A stretch of 64,000 nt of DNA from Microbacterium elymi (GTDB taxonomy: Bacteria; Actinomycetota; Actinomycetes; Actinomycetales; Microbacteriaceae): positions 1,302,001 through 1,366,000 of the forward strand of contig NZ_CP091139.2 in NCBI RefSeq assembly GCF_021582895.2, read 5' to 3'. Made by a program: the position numbers and the translations under genes. The notes beneath the pieces were generated by a model. It saw only the letters and a program-made list of their open reading frames with translations, was not told the DNA's origin and searched no databases. This document shows positions 49,913-60,546 of the stretch, piece by piece; the first letter of the stretch is position 1; each line of letters begins with the position of its first letter.

Positions 49913-51666
49913 ATGTCGTCGCTGACCGACCCTGTCACCGCGGATACGTTCGACGTGGTCGTGGTCGGAGCCGGGGCGGGCGGGCTTGCGTCGGCCGTCC
50001 GGGCCGCCCACGGCGGCGCATCCGTCCTGGTCCTGGAGGCGGCGGATGTCTGCGGCGGTGCCACCGCGTGGTCCGGTGGATGGCTATGGGCGCCGCGCTC
50101 GATGCTCGCTCGCGCCGAAGGCGTCGACGAATCCCTCGACGACGTCAAGGCCTACCTCCGCGCCGCGCTCGGCGACGACTACGACGAGGGGCGAACGGAT
50201 GCGTTTCTCCGCACCGCTCCGGAGATGATCGAATTCTTCCACACCCGGACGGCTCTGAAGTTCGTGCCGGGCTCCCGGATCCACGACGTGTACGGCGACC
50301 TGCCCCACGCGGGGACGGGGAACCGCTCGGCCGGCGCCAAACCCGTCAACGCCCGGCGGCTGAGCCGGTCGGTGCGCCGGCTTCTGCGCGGACAGCTGTA
50401 CGAGACGTCGTTCCTGGGCATGGGGATCATGGCCGGGGACGACCTCGGCGGCTTCCTGGCCGCAGCGCGGGGCGACCTGAAGGGCCTCTGGCACTGCACC
50501 TGGCGACTGGGGCTCGCACCTGATCGACCTCGTGCTGCACCGACGCGGGATGCAAGCTGGTCAACGGCGGCGCGCTGATCGGACGCCTGCTGCAGGCCGC
50601 CGAGGACGCCGGCGTCCGGATCCTCGTCTCGTCGCCGGCACGCCGGCTGCTCACCGATCCCGGCGGCCGGGTGACCGGTGTCGTCGCACGCACGCCGAAC
50701 GGTCCGCGCGCGTTCACCGCCCGGCGCGGCGTGGTGCTCGCCGCCGGTGGCTTCCCGAACGACATCGAACGCCGCAGCGCCCGCTTCCCGCGCACGCCCA
50801 CCGGCGCGGAGCACTGGACGCTCGCGCCGGCCACCACCGACGGCACCGGAATCTCGCTGGGCGAGAGCGTGGGCGGGGTGCTGACGCAGGGCGCGTCGGC
50901 CGGGGCCTGGTGCCCCGTGTCGCTGGTGCCGTATCGCAGCGGCCGCGTCGGCGTCTTCCCGCACATCATGGACCGCGCCAAGCCCGGCAGCATCGGGGTG
51001 GTCAGCACCGGACGCCGCTTCGTCAACGAGGCGAACGGGTACTTCGACTATGTGAGCGCGATGTTCACCGCGGCGCCCGAGGGTGAGCCCGTGCAGTCCT
51101 GGCAGATCGCCGACTCCCGCTTCGTCCGGCGCTTCCCGCTGGGGATGGCCAAGCCGCGCCCGGTGCCGCTGTTCCCCTATCTGCGCGGCGGCTACCTGGT
51201 CCGCGCGCGATCGCTGGGCGAGCTGGCCCGGAAATGCGGGATCGATCCGGATGGACTCGTCGAGACCGTGGCGCGATTCAACGCCGATGCACGGCGGGGC
51301 GTCGACCAGGACTTCGCGCGCGGCTCCACGCCGTTCAATCGCTACGGCGGAGACGCCACCCACACGCCGAATCCTTCGCTGGCTCCGATCGACAGACCGC
51401 CGTACTACGCCGTGCGGGTGCGGCCGGGCTCGTTCGGGACGTTCGCCGGGCTCGCCGCCGACGAGCGCGCACGGGTGCTGGATGCTGCGGGCCGGCCGAT
51501 CCCCGGGCTCTATGCGGCGGGGGCCGATCAGGCCAATGTGATGGGCGGTCACTACCCCGCCGGCGGCGTGAACATCGGACCGGCCCTCACCTTCGGCTTC
51601 GCGATCGGGCGCGAGCTCGCCCAGACCGCACCCACCCCCACCCCGATCAAGGGAGACCCGCAGTGA
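49913..51666 (+). CDS. FAD-dependent dehydrogenase, KSDH/fumarate reductase type
   Basis: Flavoprotein of about 583 aa. N-terminal FAD motif VVGAGAGG near residue 16 with E42 for ribose, GGATAWSGG flavin loop, and C-terminal GLYAAGADQANVMGG...PAGGVNIGPALTFGF. The family includes 3-ketosteroid delta-1-dehydrogenases and 4-oxocyclohexanecarboxylate desaturases, which introduce C=C bonds next to a ketone. ATG at 49913 (second of ATGATG) is 5 bases from GGAGG. Two frame breaks: an extra G near 50510 and an inserted A at 50552-50557 (RRGMQLVNGGAL restored). First of three paralogues in 10 kb. Stop overlaps the next GTG. Confidence 0.83.
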
Positions 51667-52518
51667 CCAGGCAGATCGGCGTCGCACACCTCACTCTCCT
51701 CCCGTTGACACCGCCTGAAATGGTCACGGTCGCCGCAAGCCGTCGGCCTCGACTTCGTCGGCATCCGCGTCCGTGCGGTCAGCGCCGAGGAGTCCCTGCC
51801 GGCCATGCATCCCGGTTCGCCCGTCCTGCTCGAGACCATCGCGCGGCTGCGCGACACGGGCGTGGTGGTCCGCGACGTCGAGTTTCTGCCGATCACCGCC
51901 GAGACCGGGCCAGACGACTGGAATCCCGCGCTGGAGACCGGTGCGCTGCTGGGGGCCGGCGTGCTCACCGTCGCCGGGGCGGATGCGGATCGGTCGCGCC
52001 TGGTCGACACGCTCGCACGCCTCACCGTCGATGCTGCCCAGTTCGGAATCCGCCCCGCCCTGGAAGCAATCTCGTATCAGGTGGTCAGCCGGGTGGACGA
52101 CGCGGCCGCGATCGCCCGCGCGACCGGGGCCGCCCTCATGCTGGATCCGCTGCACATCCAGCGCGGCGGGTCGAGCATCGATGACGTCGCGGCGCTCGAC
52201 CCCGATCTCATCCCGGTGCTCGAGCTGTGCGACGCGCCGCTCCGGCTGGCCGACGACGGCCCGGGCAGCGCCGACGCGCGGCAGTACGAAGCGCGGAAGA
52301 ACAGGCTGCTCATCGGCGACGGCGCGCTGCCCTTGGCGGCCCTGCTGGCCGCCGCGCCCGCCGGCACGCCGGTGAGCCTGGAGATCCCCAATGAGCGCCT
52401 GCAGGCCGAACTGAGCCCGACCGAGTTCCTCGCCCGCAACGCGCACGCCGCCCGCGAGCTCATCGCCCACGTCGACGGCGGCCAGGCCGCCGACCCGGGA
52501 GGCACGACGGATGTCTGA
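51663..52518 (+). CDS. Sugar phosphate isomerase/epimerase-like TIM-barrel protein
   Basis: About 284 aa after removing an inserted A at 51735-51740 (MVTVAAAVGLDFVGIRV restored). Xylose-isomerase-like TIM barrel: GALMLDPLHIQRGG, VLELCDAP and VSLEIPNERLQ carry the likely metal ligands. The same fold covers epimerases and the AsbF/QsuB-type 3-dehydroshikimate dehydratases that make protocatechuate. Given AroQ and AroE-like genes at 60-61 kb, a dehydratase role is an attractive but unproven option. GTG start overlaps the previous stop; stop overlaps the next ATG. Confidence 0.72.
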
Positions 52519-54279
52519 GCCGACGATTCCCGTGCCGACGATTCCCGAGACGGCCGTTCCCGAGCCCACCTGGGAGCGCAGCGTCGACCTCCTCGTGCTC
52601 GGCACCGGCGCCGCCGGCCTGTCGGCGGCCACCACCGCGGCCGCCCGGGGGCTGGACGCCCTGGTGCTGGAGAAGACCGAGTACCTCGGCGGGACGACCG
52701 CCTACTCGGCGGGTACCTGCTGGATCCCCGGGCACCGCCATCAGCGCGCGCTCGGCATGACCGGGGAGCGCGCCGCCGCCGAGCGATACCTCGATCTGAT
52801 CGTGGGCGAGCGCGCGCCGCGGGAGCTGCGGGAGACGTATCTGGACCGCGGGCCGGAGATGATCGACTTCTTCGACGGGCTCGGCGTGCGCTTCTGGCAC
52901 TCCGCATCGGTCATCGACTACCACCCCGAAGTGGACGGCGCAGGGATCGGGCGGGCGCTCGAGCCCGAGACGTTCGACGGACGGCGGCTCGGACCCGAGG
53001 ACTTCCGCCGCGTGCGCTGGCCGGTGCCCGAGTTCTCGCTGTTCGGCGGGACGCTCATGGTGCGGCGCGCCGAGGTCAACCGGCTGCTGGAGCTGTTCCG
53101 CGGCTCGCCGCGGGCGGCCGCGCTCGCGCTGCGACTCGGCATCCGCTGGTTCTTCGACCGACTGCGCTATCCCCGCGGGACGCGCCTGGCCATGGGCAAC
53201 GCCCTGGTCGCGCACCTCTTCTTCGTGTTGAAGCAGCGGGGCGGGCAGGTGCTGTTCAACAGCACGGTCAAAGAGCTCATCACAGACGGCGGGCAGGTCG
53301 TCGGCGCCGTCGTGGAGTCGCACGGCCGCGAGCTGCGGGTGCAGACCCGACGCGGCGTCGTGCTGGCCGGCGGTGGATTCTCGGCCAGCCGCACCTGGCG
53401 CGAGCAGCATCTCCCCAGCCGACGCCGCAGTTCACCCGCGCCGCCGAGGGTGCGACCGGCGACACCCTGGATCTCGGCGTCGCCGCCGGGGGGACCCTGG
53501 GCCCGGACCACGGCGACAACGCCCTGTGGTTCCCCAGCTCGATCGGTCGGCGACGGGACGGGTCGCTGATGGTCTTCCCCCACATCTGGGACCGCGCCAA
53601 GCCCGGGATCGTCGCCGTCACCCGGGCGGGCCGCCGCTTCGTGGACGAATCGGTGTCGTACGATCAGTTCGTGCGCGCGATGTACGCAACCGACGCCGAC
53701 GCCGAGGCTGGCGCCGCGAGCATCCCGGCCTGGCTGATCATCGACTCCGCCTCGCTGCGCGCGTACGGCCTCGGCATGATCCGGCCGCACACCCCGCGCC
53801 CCTTCCTGACGAAGTACGTGCGCGACGGGTACATCCATCGGGCCGGCAGCATCCGATCCCTTGCGACGCGCATCGGCGTCGACGCCGACGGACTGGTGAG
53901 CACGGTCGCGACGGCCAACCGCGCCGCGATCACCGGCGTGGACGAGGAGTTCGCGAAGGGCACGAGCACGTTCGGTCGCCAGTACGGTGATCCCCGGCAC
54001 ACCCCCAACGTCAACCTGGGACCGATCCGATCCGCTCCCTTTTATGCGCTCCCCGTCGTGCCCACGCCCTTGGGCACCGCCCTCGGCCTGCGCACCGACA
54101 GCCGTGCCCGCGTGCTCGACGCCGACGGCTCGCCCATCCCGGGGCTGTACGCCGCCGGCAACGACGCCGACTCGCCGATGGGGGCCGAGTACCCCGGCGC
54201 CGGGTGTCAGGTCGGCGCCGGCATGACCTTCGGGTATGTTGCGGGCATGGATGCCGCCGGGCGACCGGTGGACGATTAG
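52511..54279 (+). CDS. FAD-dependent dehydrogenase, second paralogue
   Basis: About 589 aa. FAD motif [18 protein letters not shown] near residue 30, [15 protein letters not shown] flavin loop, and C-terminal [22 protein letters not shown]. Same family as 49913 and 57423. One C is lost near 53412 in a CCCCC-AGC run (QHLP-QPTPQF restored). ATG at 52511 overlaps the previous stop by 8 bp. Followed 7 bp later by a LysR gene. Desaturation of a cyclic ketone is the family activity; substrate unknown. Confidence 0.83.
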
Positions 54280-54286
54280 GGGCGCT

Positions 54287-55194
54287 GTGGAAGCACGTTG
54301 GCTGGAGGCGTTCGTCGCCGTCGCCGAGGAACTGCACTTCGGGCGCGCCGCACAGCGCCTGCACATGGCGCAGTCGCCGCTGAGCCAGACGATCCGCCGG
54401 CTCGAGACGAGCCTGGGGGTGTCGCTGTTCGACCGCAACACCCGCAGCGTCGTCCTGACGCCGGCCGGGACCGCGCGCTGCCTATGGCCTATCGGGTGCT
54501 GCGGGACGTCGCGCTCGCCACCGCCGCCGCCCAGGCGGCGTCCGGTCGGGTGCACGGCACCGTGCGGATCGGGTTCTCCGGCGCCTTCAACCACCTCACC
54601 CTGCCCGCCCTGGCCCGCTCCATCCGGCGCGACCTGCCCGACATCGATCTGGAGCTGATCAGTCGGATCAGCACCGGGGAGGGGATCACGAAGCTGCGCA
54701 ACGGGACCCTCGACATCGCATTCGTCGGGCTGCCGATCGGCGGGGCACCGGCGGTCACATCGCGCCTCATCTCGCGGATGGAGATGGGCGCGGTCGTCCC
54801 CGAGGACCATCCACTGGCCGACGAGACGTCGATCAGCGTCTCGCGGCTGGCCGACGACGACTTCCTCTGCATGCCGATGGACGGCTCCTCCGCGATGGCC
54901 GACGCGCTGATGCGCTGCTGCGCGGCCGGCGGATTCCGCCCGCGGGTGGTGCAGGAGATCACCGACCCTTACATGCTCCTCACCTTCGTCGCCGCGGGAA
55001 TGGGGGTCAGCATCGCCGCCAAGGATCTGAACACCATCCTGCCGCGTGGCGCGCGCTGGATTCAGCTGGAAGACGATCCGGTCTACATGGACCACGGGAT
55101 CGCGTGGATGGCCGAGGACCACTCGGCCGCGGTGGCCGCCGTGCTGGAGCTGTCCCAGACGATCCTGCCGACCCCGGCCGAGAACGCTCAGTAG
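54287..55194 (+). CDS. LysR-family transcriptional regulator
   Basis: About 302 aa. Helix-turn-helix [20 protein letters not shown] near residues 15-35, [15 protein letters not shown] next, effector domain from about 90. GTG at 54287. One base lost near 54475, next to GCTGCC ([16 protein letters not shown]). It follows the flavoprotein gene on the same strand and overlaps the convergent SDR gene by 7 bp. Resembles BenM/CatM-type regulators of aromatic catabolism. Confidence 0.83.
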
Positions 55195-55928
55195 TCGGCG
55201 CGGCCGCCGGACAGGTCGAAGACCTGACCGGTGGTGAAGCTGCTCTGGTCGCTCGCGATCCACGCGACAGTGGCAGCCACTTCGCCGGCGGTCAGGAAGC
55301 GCTGCATCGGGATGAGGGCCTGCGTGCGCTCGATGAACTCCGGCGTGAGCTGCGCGAACAGCTCGGTCTCGACCATCACCGGCGCCACCGCGTTCACCGT
55401 GACCCCCGATCCGGCGAGCTCCCGGCCGAACGCCTTCGTCATCCCGACCACCCCGTGCTTGGCGGCGACGTAGGCCGCCAGCATCGGCGTCGCCTCCTTG
55501 CCCGCGATCGAGGCCACCGTGATGATCCGGCCGTACCCGCGACGCCGCATCTCGGGGACGACGGCCTTGGCCACAAGGAACGCGCCGGTCAGATCGATGT
55601 CGACGACCCGACGCCACGCGGCGGCGTCGTACTCCCAGGCGTTCGCGACCGGACCGGTGATACCCGCGCACGAGATCAGCACGTCGACCCGGCCGATCAT
55701 CCCCACCGTCTCGCGCAGTGCGGCGCGCACCGATTCCTCATCGGTCACATCGACCGCGAGGGACGGTGCCCGCACGTCGCGCCCGGCGGTCTCGGGGGAC
55801 GCGCGGTCCCAGACCACGACATCTGCTCCGGATGCGGCGAGCAGATCGACGATCTCGCGCCCGATGCCGCCGGCGCCGCCGGTGACGACGGCGTGCATGC
55901 CGTCGAAGGAGAACGTCACCTGGGACAT
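55188..55928 (-). CDS. Short-chain dehydrogenase/reductase
   Basis: Intact 246-aa SDR: TGGAGGIG at residues 16-23, D41 after strand 2 (VVVWDRAS, NAD preference), SCAGI near 88, catalytic YVAAK near 150. ATG at 55928. Single minus-strand gene among plus-strand neighbours; its promoter is shared with the YciI-like gene in 55929-56067, an A-T rich stretch (ATTCAATAGAATTAAT) without a recognisable operator. Probably oxidises an alicyclic alcohol to the ketone used by the flavoproteins (inference). Confidence 0.86.
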   Translation of the reverse strand: MSQVTFSFDGMHAVVTGGAGGIGREIVDLLAASGADVVVWDRASPETAGRDVRAPSLAVDVTDEESVRAALRETVGMIGRVDVLISCAGITGPVANAWEYDAAAWRRVVDIDLTGAFLVAKAVVPEMRRRGYGRIITVASIAGKEATPMLAAYVAAKHGVVGMTKAFGRELAGSGVTVNAVAPVMVETELFAQLTPEFIERTQALIPMQRFLTAGEVAATVAWIASDQSSFTTGQVFDLSGGRADY

Positions 55929-56067
55929 GTAGGCAGGCTACCCGTGGATCTAGTGCAGATTCAATAGAATTAATGCTCAACTCAGTCGTTCTGTTTACAC
56001 ATTTCCGATCGATACTGGAAGGAGCCCACGGCTGCCGGCCGCACATCGATCGAGGGAATCATCACCC

Positions 56068-56364
56068 ATGTCGACATTCATCGTCACCTACCACTACGCC
56101 GACGACAGCGACGCGCGTCGCACCGAGCATCGACCCGACCACGTCGCGTTCCTGCAGGGGCTGCGCGACGCCGGGGTGCTCTACATGAGCGGCCCGCTCA
56201 CCCAAGAGCCGCCACGGGCAGTGCTGGTGCTGGAGGATGACGACGTCCCGAGTCTCGAAGCGCGGATGGACGAGGATCCGTTCCACCGCAACGGCCTGAT
56301 CGCCCGGCGCGAGATCGAGCCCTGGAAGGTGTTCTTCGATCCGCGCCGCCCGGCGGACCGGTGA
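56068..56364 (+). CDS. YciI-like / muconolactone isomerase-like small protein
   Basis: 98-aa ferredoxin-like alpha/beta protein: TFIVTYHYADDSDARR near the N-terminus, HVAFLQGLRDAGVLYMSGPL in the middle with the conserved His and the SGPL motif of YCII proteins, and DDDVPSLEARMDEDPFHRNG after. Family members are small lactone or dehydrochlorinase-like enzymes or have unknown roles. ATG at 56068. Stop overlaps the GTG of the alcohol dehydrogenase, so it is first in a four-gene run. Confidence 0.75.
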   Translation: MSTFIVTYHYADDSDARRTEHRPDHVAFLQGLRDAGVLYMSGPLTQEPPRAVLVLEDDDVPSLEARMDEDPFHRNGLIARREIEPWKVFFDPRRPADR

Positions 56365-57426
56365 CCGGCATGCTCGCCGCGCGCACCGTCGCCCGGCAGA
56401 CTCTGTCGTTCGACGAGGTGCCGGTCCCGCAGCGCGGTGCCGGCGACTGCCTGGTCCGGATCCAGGCCGTCAGCCTCTGCGGCACCGATCTGCACATCTT
56501 CGAGGACGACTATCCGACCGAGCTGCCGATCGTGCAGGGGCACGAGATCTCCGGAACCGTGATCGAGGCGGATGACCGCGGCCGGTTCGCGATCGGGGAC
56601 CGGGTGGTGGCCGACCCGCTGGTCTCGTGCGGCGCGTGTCCGGCGTGCCGTTCCGGTCACGCGAACGTCTGCGCGCAGCTGTCCGTCCTCGGCTGCTACC
56701 AGGACGGCGGGCTGACCGAGATGTTGAGCGTGCCCGCCGTGCGTCTGCACCGGATCCCCGACGACCTCGCCCTCGGCGTCGCACCGCTGGCCGAGCCGAC
56801 GTCGATCTCGCTGCAGGCCGTCAGCCGCGCCGCACCGCAGCCAGGCGAGGTCGCCCTCATCTTCGGCTTGCGGCCCCATCGGGCTCCTGGCCGCGCTCGC
56901 CCTGTCCGAGGGCGGGGTGACCGTGGTCGCCGCCGACATCGACGAGCATCGCACCGCGCTGGCCGCCGCGTTCGGCGCGACGCAGACGATGCTCGTCGGC
57001 CCCGCCTTCCCCGATGCGGCCCAGCGCGAGCTGCTGGCCGGGCTCACCGACGGAGCCGGGCCGCAGATCATCATCGAGGCGACGGGCGCACCGGCCTCGC
57101 TGGAGAACGCGATCCGCCTGATCGCCCCCGCGGGCCGCATCGTCCAGGTCGGAATCTCCTCGGGCCGAGCCGCTGTCGCGATCAAGGACCTCACCGACAA
57201 AGAGATCGACCTGCGCGGCAGCCGGAACAGTCGCGGCCTGATCCCCGAGGCCCTCGGCCTGCTCCAGCGGCATCCCGATGCCGCCTCGACCCTCATCACC
57301 CACCGATTCCCCCTCGCCGACCTGGCCGGAGCGTTCCGCACCATGGCCGATCGCACTGTGCCGACGGGGAAGATCGTGATCGACGTCGCCCGGCCCGAGG
57401 GCGCGGTCGAGGGTGTGACCCGGTGA
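56361..57426 (+). CDS. Zinc-dependent alcohol dehydrogenase
   Basis: Medium-chain dehydrogenase of 354 aa after removing an inserted T at 56866-56871 (IFGCGPIGLLAAL restored, the NAD motif). Catalytic zinc site C40, H61, E62; structural zinc cluster in SCGACPACRSGHANVC near 90-106. Resembles sorbitol/threonine dehydrogenases. GTG overlaps the previous stop; its stop overlaps the next GTG. It oxidises a secondary alcohol; a cyclitol or cyclic acid fits the neighbours. Confidence 0.87.
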
Positions 57427-59047
57427 GCGCCCGAATCGAGTCCGGCGTCGATCGGCTGCCCGCGCGGGTCGACGTGCTCGTCCTCGGGTCCGGCGCCGCG
57501 GGCCTGGTCGCCGCGCTGCGCGCCGCCGACGCCGGGGCCTCGGTGTGCATCGCCGAGAAGGCGTCGCTGCTCGGCGGCACCACGAGCGTCGGGGGCGGCG
57601 TCATGTGGGCGCCCGCGACATCCCGGGCGCGCGCGGGCGGCTTCGACGACTCGGCTGAACAGGCGGTCGCCTACCTGACGGCCGCATCCGGGCACGTGAT
57701 GGACGACGAGACGATCGAATGGTACGTCCGGACGGCGGCGGAAGCCGTCGACTACCTGCTAACGCAGACGCGCGTGAGCCTGACAGCCCTGGCCCGCCCC
57801 GACTACCGCGGCGAGTGGCCCGGAGCGGCCGCCGGCGGACGCAGTCTCGACAACGACCCGTTCGACCCGGCCGACATCCCCGGACTCGCGGACGCGCTGC
57901 GGCCGTCGTCCTACTTCCCGCTGCTGACGATGGCCGAACGGGACGAGCTGAACGGCGGCGCGCCCTCCGCGGAGCTGCTGGACGAACGCCGACGGCACGG
58001 TGTGCGCACCATGGGCGGAGCGCTCGTCGGCTCCCTCGCGGCCTCCGCGCTGGACCGCGGCATCCCGATCGTCACCGAGGCGCGTGCCGGGTCGCTGCGC
58101 CGGAACGGAGAGGAATGGGATGTCGGATTCGACTCCGTCACCGTGGGCGCGCACAGCGTGGTGGTCGCAACCGGCGGATTCGAGTGGAACGCCCGGCTGC
58201 GGGACGCCTTCCTCGCGTTCCCGATCACCCCGATCAGCGCCCCATCCAACGAAGGCGACGGCCTGGAGATGGGGCTGACCGCCGGCGCAAGCCGTCGCCG
58301 ACATGACCGCGATCTGGGGCGTTCCGGTGCTCGCGCCGCCGACTCAGCTGTATGACGGGAAGCCGTCCGGGCGAATGGGGAACGTCGAGATGACCCTGCC
58401 TGGATCCATCGTGGTGAACGCGGCCGGCGAGCGCTTCGTCAACGAGGCGCTCGCCTATCAGGACACCACGCGCATGTTCGGCGACACCGACTCGCGGACC
58501 GGCCGGCTTGCGCAACGTGCCCGCCTGGCTCGTGTTCGATCAGGCCTTCGCGCAGCGCTACCCCATCGCCGGATCCGGTCCGGGTGCCGCCCCGGACTGG
58601 GCCCGGACCGCGGACACCGTCGACGAGCTCGCCGCGGCCTGCGGCATCGACGCCACCGGCCTGCGCTCGACGATCGAACGGTTCAACCGGGATGCGGCCA
58701 CGGGCCAGGACCCGCAGTTCGGGCGGGGCGAGAGCCCCGAAGACCGCTTCCTAGGCGATGCCGGACACACGCCGAACCCGTGCCTGGCACCGCTCGCAGC
58801 GCCGCCGTTTTCGGCCGTGCCGCTGCATCCTGGCGTCCTCGGCACCTCCGGCGGGCTGCGCACGAATGCCGAGGGACAGGTACTGGACTGGACGGCGGCA
58901 CCGATCCCCGGGCTGTACGCGGCCGGGAACGTGAGTGCGAGCGTCTTCCGCAACACCTACCCGGGCGGCGGCGCGACGATCGGGTCCGCCATCACCCGCG
59001 CGTTCACGGCCGGCGCGGCGGCGGCAGTGGACGGGCGGCCCGGATGA
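57423..59047 (+). CDS. FAD-dependent dehydrogenase, third paralogue
   Basis: About 540 aa. FAD motif LGSGAAGLVAALRAADAG near residue 18, GGTTSVGGGVMWAP flavin loop, and C-terminal [22 protein letters not shown]. Two inserted bases at 58287-58292 and 58506-58511 (AGAAVADM and TGRLRNVPAWLVFDQ restored). GTG start overlaps the alcohol dehydrogenase stop, and its stop overlaps the next ATG. Shorter than the other two flavoproteins in the set. Likely introduces a double bond next to a ketone. Confidence 0.83.
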
Positions 59048-60072
59048 CGCGCATCGGGCTGATCGGCGCCGGCGCCATCGGCCACACGCACGCGCACACG
59101 GTGGCGACCACGGACGGCTTCGAGCTGGCCGGGATCGCCGACCCCACCGATGCGGGCGCCGAGCTGGCCGCACAGTTCGGGACGACCCACCACCGGGACC
59201 ACCGCGGGCTGTGGGACGACATCCCACCGGATGCGGTGATCATCGCGACGCCGAACGACCTGCACGTCCCGATCGCCCTCGAACTGGTCGCCGCCGCGAT
59301 CCCGATGCTGGTGGAGAAGCCCATCGCGACCACGGCGGCCAAGGCGCGCACGCTCGTGGCGGCGGCCGAGCGCGCTGGTGTCCCGGTGCTGGTCGGGCAC
59401 CACCGTCGGTACCACCCGGTGGTGCGGCGCGCGAAGGAGATCATCGCGTCCGGGCGGCTGGGCCGGATCGTCGCCGTGAGCGCCACGGCGTTCGTGAGCA
59501 AGCCGGATGAGTACTTCGAGGTCGCCTGGCGGCGCGCCCGCGGAACCGGGGGGCCGTTCCTGATCAACCTCATCCACGAGGTCGATCTGCTGCGCCATCT
59601 CGTCGGCGAGATCACGTCGGTCTCGGCGCTGGCATCGTCCGCCACCCGAGGCCTGGAGGTCGAGGACACCGGCGCGGTGATCTTCGGTTTCGACACCGGG
59701 GCCGTGGCGAGCCTGGCGATCTCGGATGCCGTCGCCGGGCCGTGGAGCTGGGACCTCACCGCGGGCGACTCGCCGAGATTCCCGACCCATCCGGTGGAAT
59801 CGCACCGGATCGGCGGGGAGTCCGCATCCCTGACCCTGCCGACGCTGGAGCTCTGGGAGCACGACGGCCCGCGTAGCTGGACCAGTCCCCTGCATGCCGT
59901 GCACGACGAGGCCGGGCCGGGCGACCCGTACAAGGCCCAACTGCAGCACCTCGGCGACGTCGTCGCCGGGCGGGCGGTGCCGTTGGTCAGCGCCCACGAG
60001 GGCACCCGCGACCTGGAGGTGGTCGAGGCGGTGGCGCGCTCGGCGGCGACCGGACAGGCCGTCGACGTGTGA
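59044..60072 (+). CDS. Gfo/Idh/MocA-family oxidoreductase
   Basis: Intact 342-aa enzyme: Rossmann motif G8-A-G-A-I-G13 and EKPIATT near residue 95. C-terminal domain from about 120 with LINLIHEVDLLRHL supplying the usual His/Asp. Related to inositol and shikimate/quinate-like cyclitol dehydrogenases. ATG overlaps the third flavoprotein stop. Last gene of the YciI-ADH-flavoprotein run; convergent with aroQ. Distinct from the partial copy at 1-1134. Confidence 0.85.
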   Translation: MTRIGLIGAGAIGHTHAHTVATTDGFELAGIADPTDAGAELAAQFGTTHHRDHRGLWDDIPPDAVIIATPNDLHVPIALELVAAAIPMLVEKPIATTAAKARTLVAAAERAGVPVLVGHHRRYHPVVRRAKEIIASGRLGRIVAVSATAFVSKPDEYFEVAWRRARGTGGPFLINLIHEVDLLRHLVGEITSVSALASSATRGLEVEDTGAVIFGFDTGAVASLAISDAVAGPWSWDLTAGDSPRFPTHPVESHRIGGESASLTLPTLELWEHDGPRSWTSPLHAVHDEAGPGDPYKAQLQHLGDVVAGRAVPLVSAHEGTRDLEVVEAVARSAATGQAVDV

Positions 60073-60086
60073 GCAGGGCCGTGCCG

Positions 60087-60530
60087 TCAGCCGGCGGTCA
60101 GCGTCTTCAGCCGGCGCAGGGCGAGCTCGTAGCCCTGGATGCCGGCGCCCATCACGACGGCCGAGGCCGCCTTCGACACGTATGACAGGTGCCGGAACGG
60201 CTCGCGCCGGTGGATGTTGGTCAGGTGGACCTCGATGACTGGGCGCTCCGCGGCCAGGAGCGAGTCCAGGATGGCGATGGACGTCGAGGTGAACCCGGCC
60301 GGGTTGATGATGATGCCGTCGGCCTGCGTCCGCGCCTGCTGGATGAGGTCGATGATCACCCCCTCGTGGTTGCTCTGGTGGAACGAGATGTCCAGCCCCA
60401 GCTTTTCGGCCGTCTCGGTGCACAGCCGTTCGACATCCTCGATCGTGTCGGTGCCGTAGATGTGCGGCTCCCGCAGCCCCAGAAGGTTGAGGTTTGGCCC
60501 GTTGAGGATCATGATCAGCGGTCTGCTCAC
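60087..60530 (-). CDS. aroQ: 3-dehydroquinate dehydratase, type II
   Basis: Intact 147-aa enzyme. LNGPNLNLLG near the N-terminus, active-site Arg/Tyr in REPHIYG, substrate loop NPAGFTSTS and EVHLTNIHRREPFR. Interconverts 3-dehydroquinate and 3-dehydroshikimate. GTG at 60530 is chosen because it gives the family N-terminus VSRPLIMILNGPN, with AAGGAGACCACA upstream. It sits after an AroE-like dehydrogenase, away from other aro genes, which favours quinate/shikimate breakdown over aromatic amino-acid synthesis. Confidence 0.9.
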   Translation of the reverse strand: MSRPLIMILNGPNLNLLGLREPHIYGTDTIEDVERLCTETAEKLGLDISFHQSNHEGVIIDLIQQARTQADGIIINPAGFTSTSIAILDSLLAAERPVIEVHLTNIHRREPFRHLSYVSKAASAVVMGAGIQGYELALRRLKTLTAG

Positions 60531-60546
60531 TGTGGTCTCCTTGTCG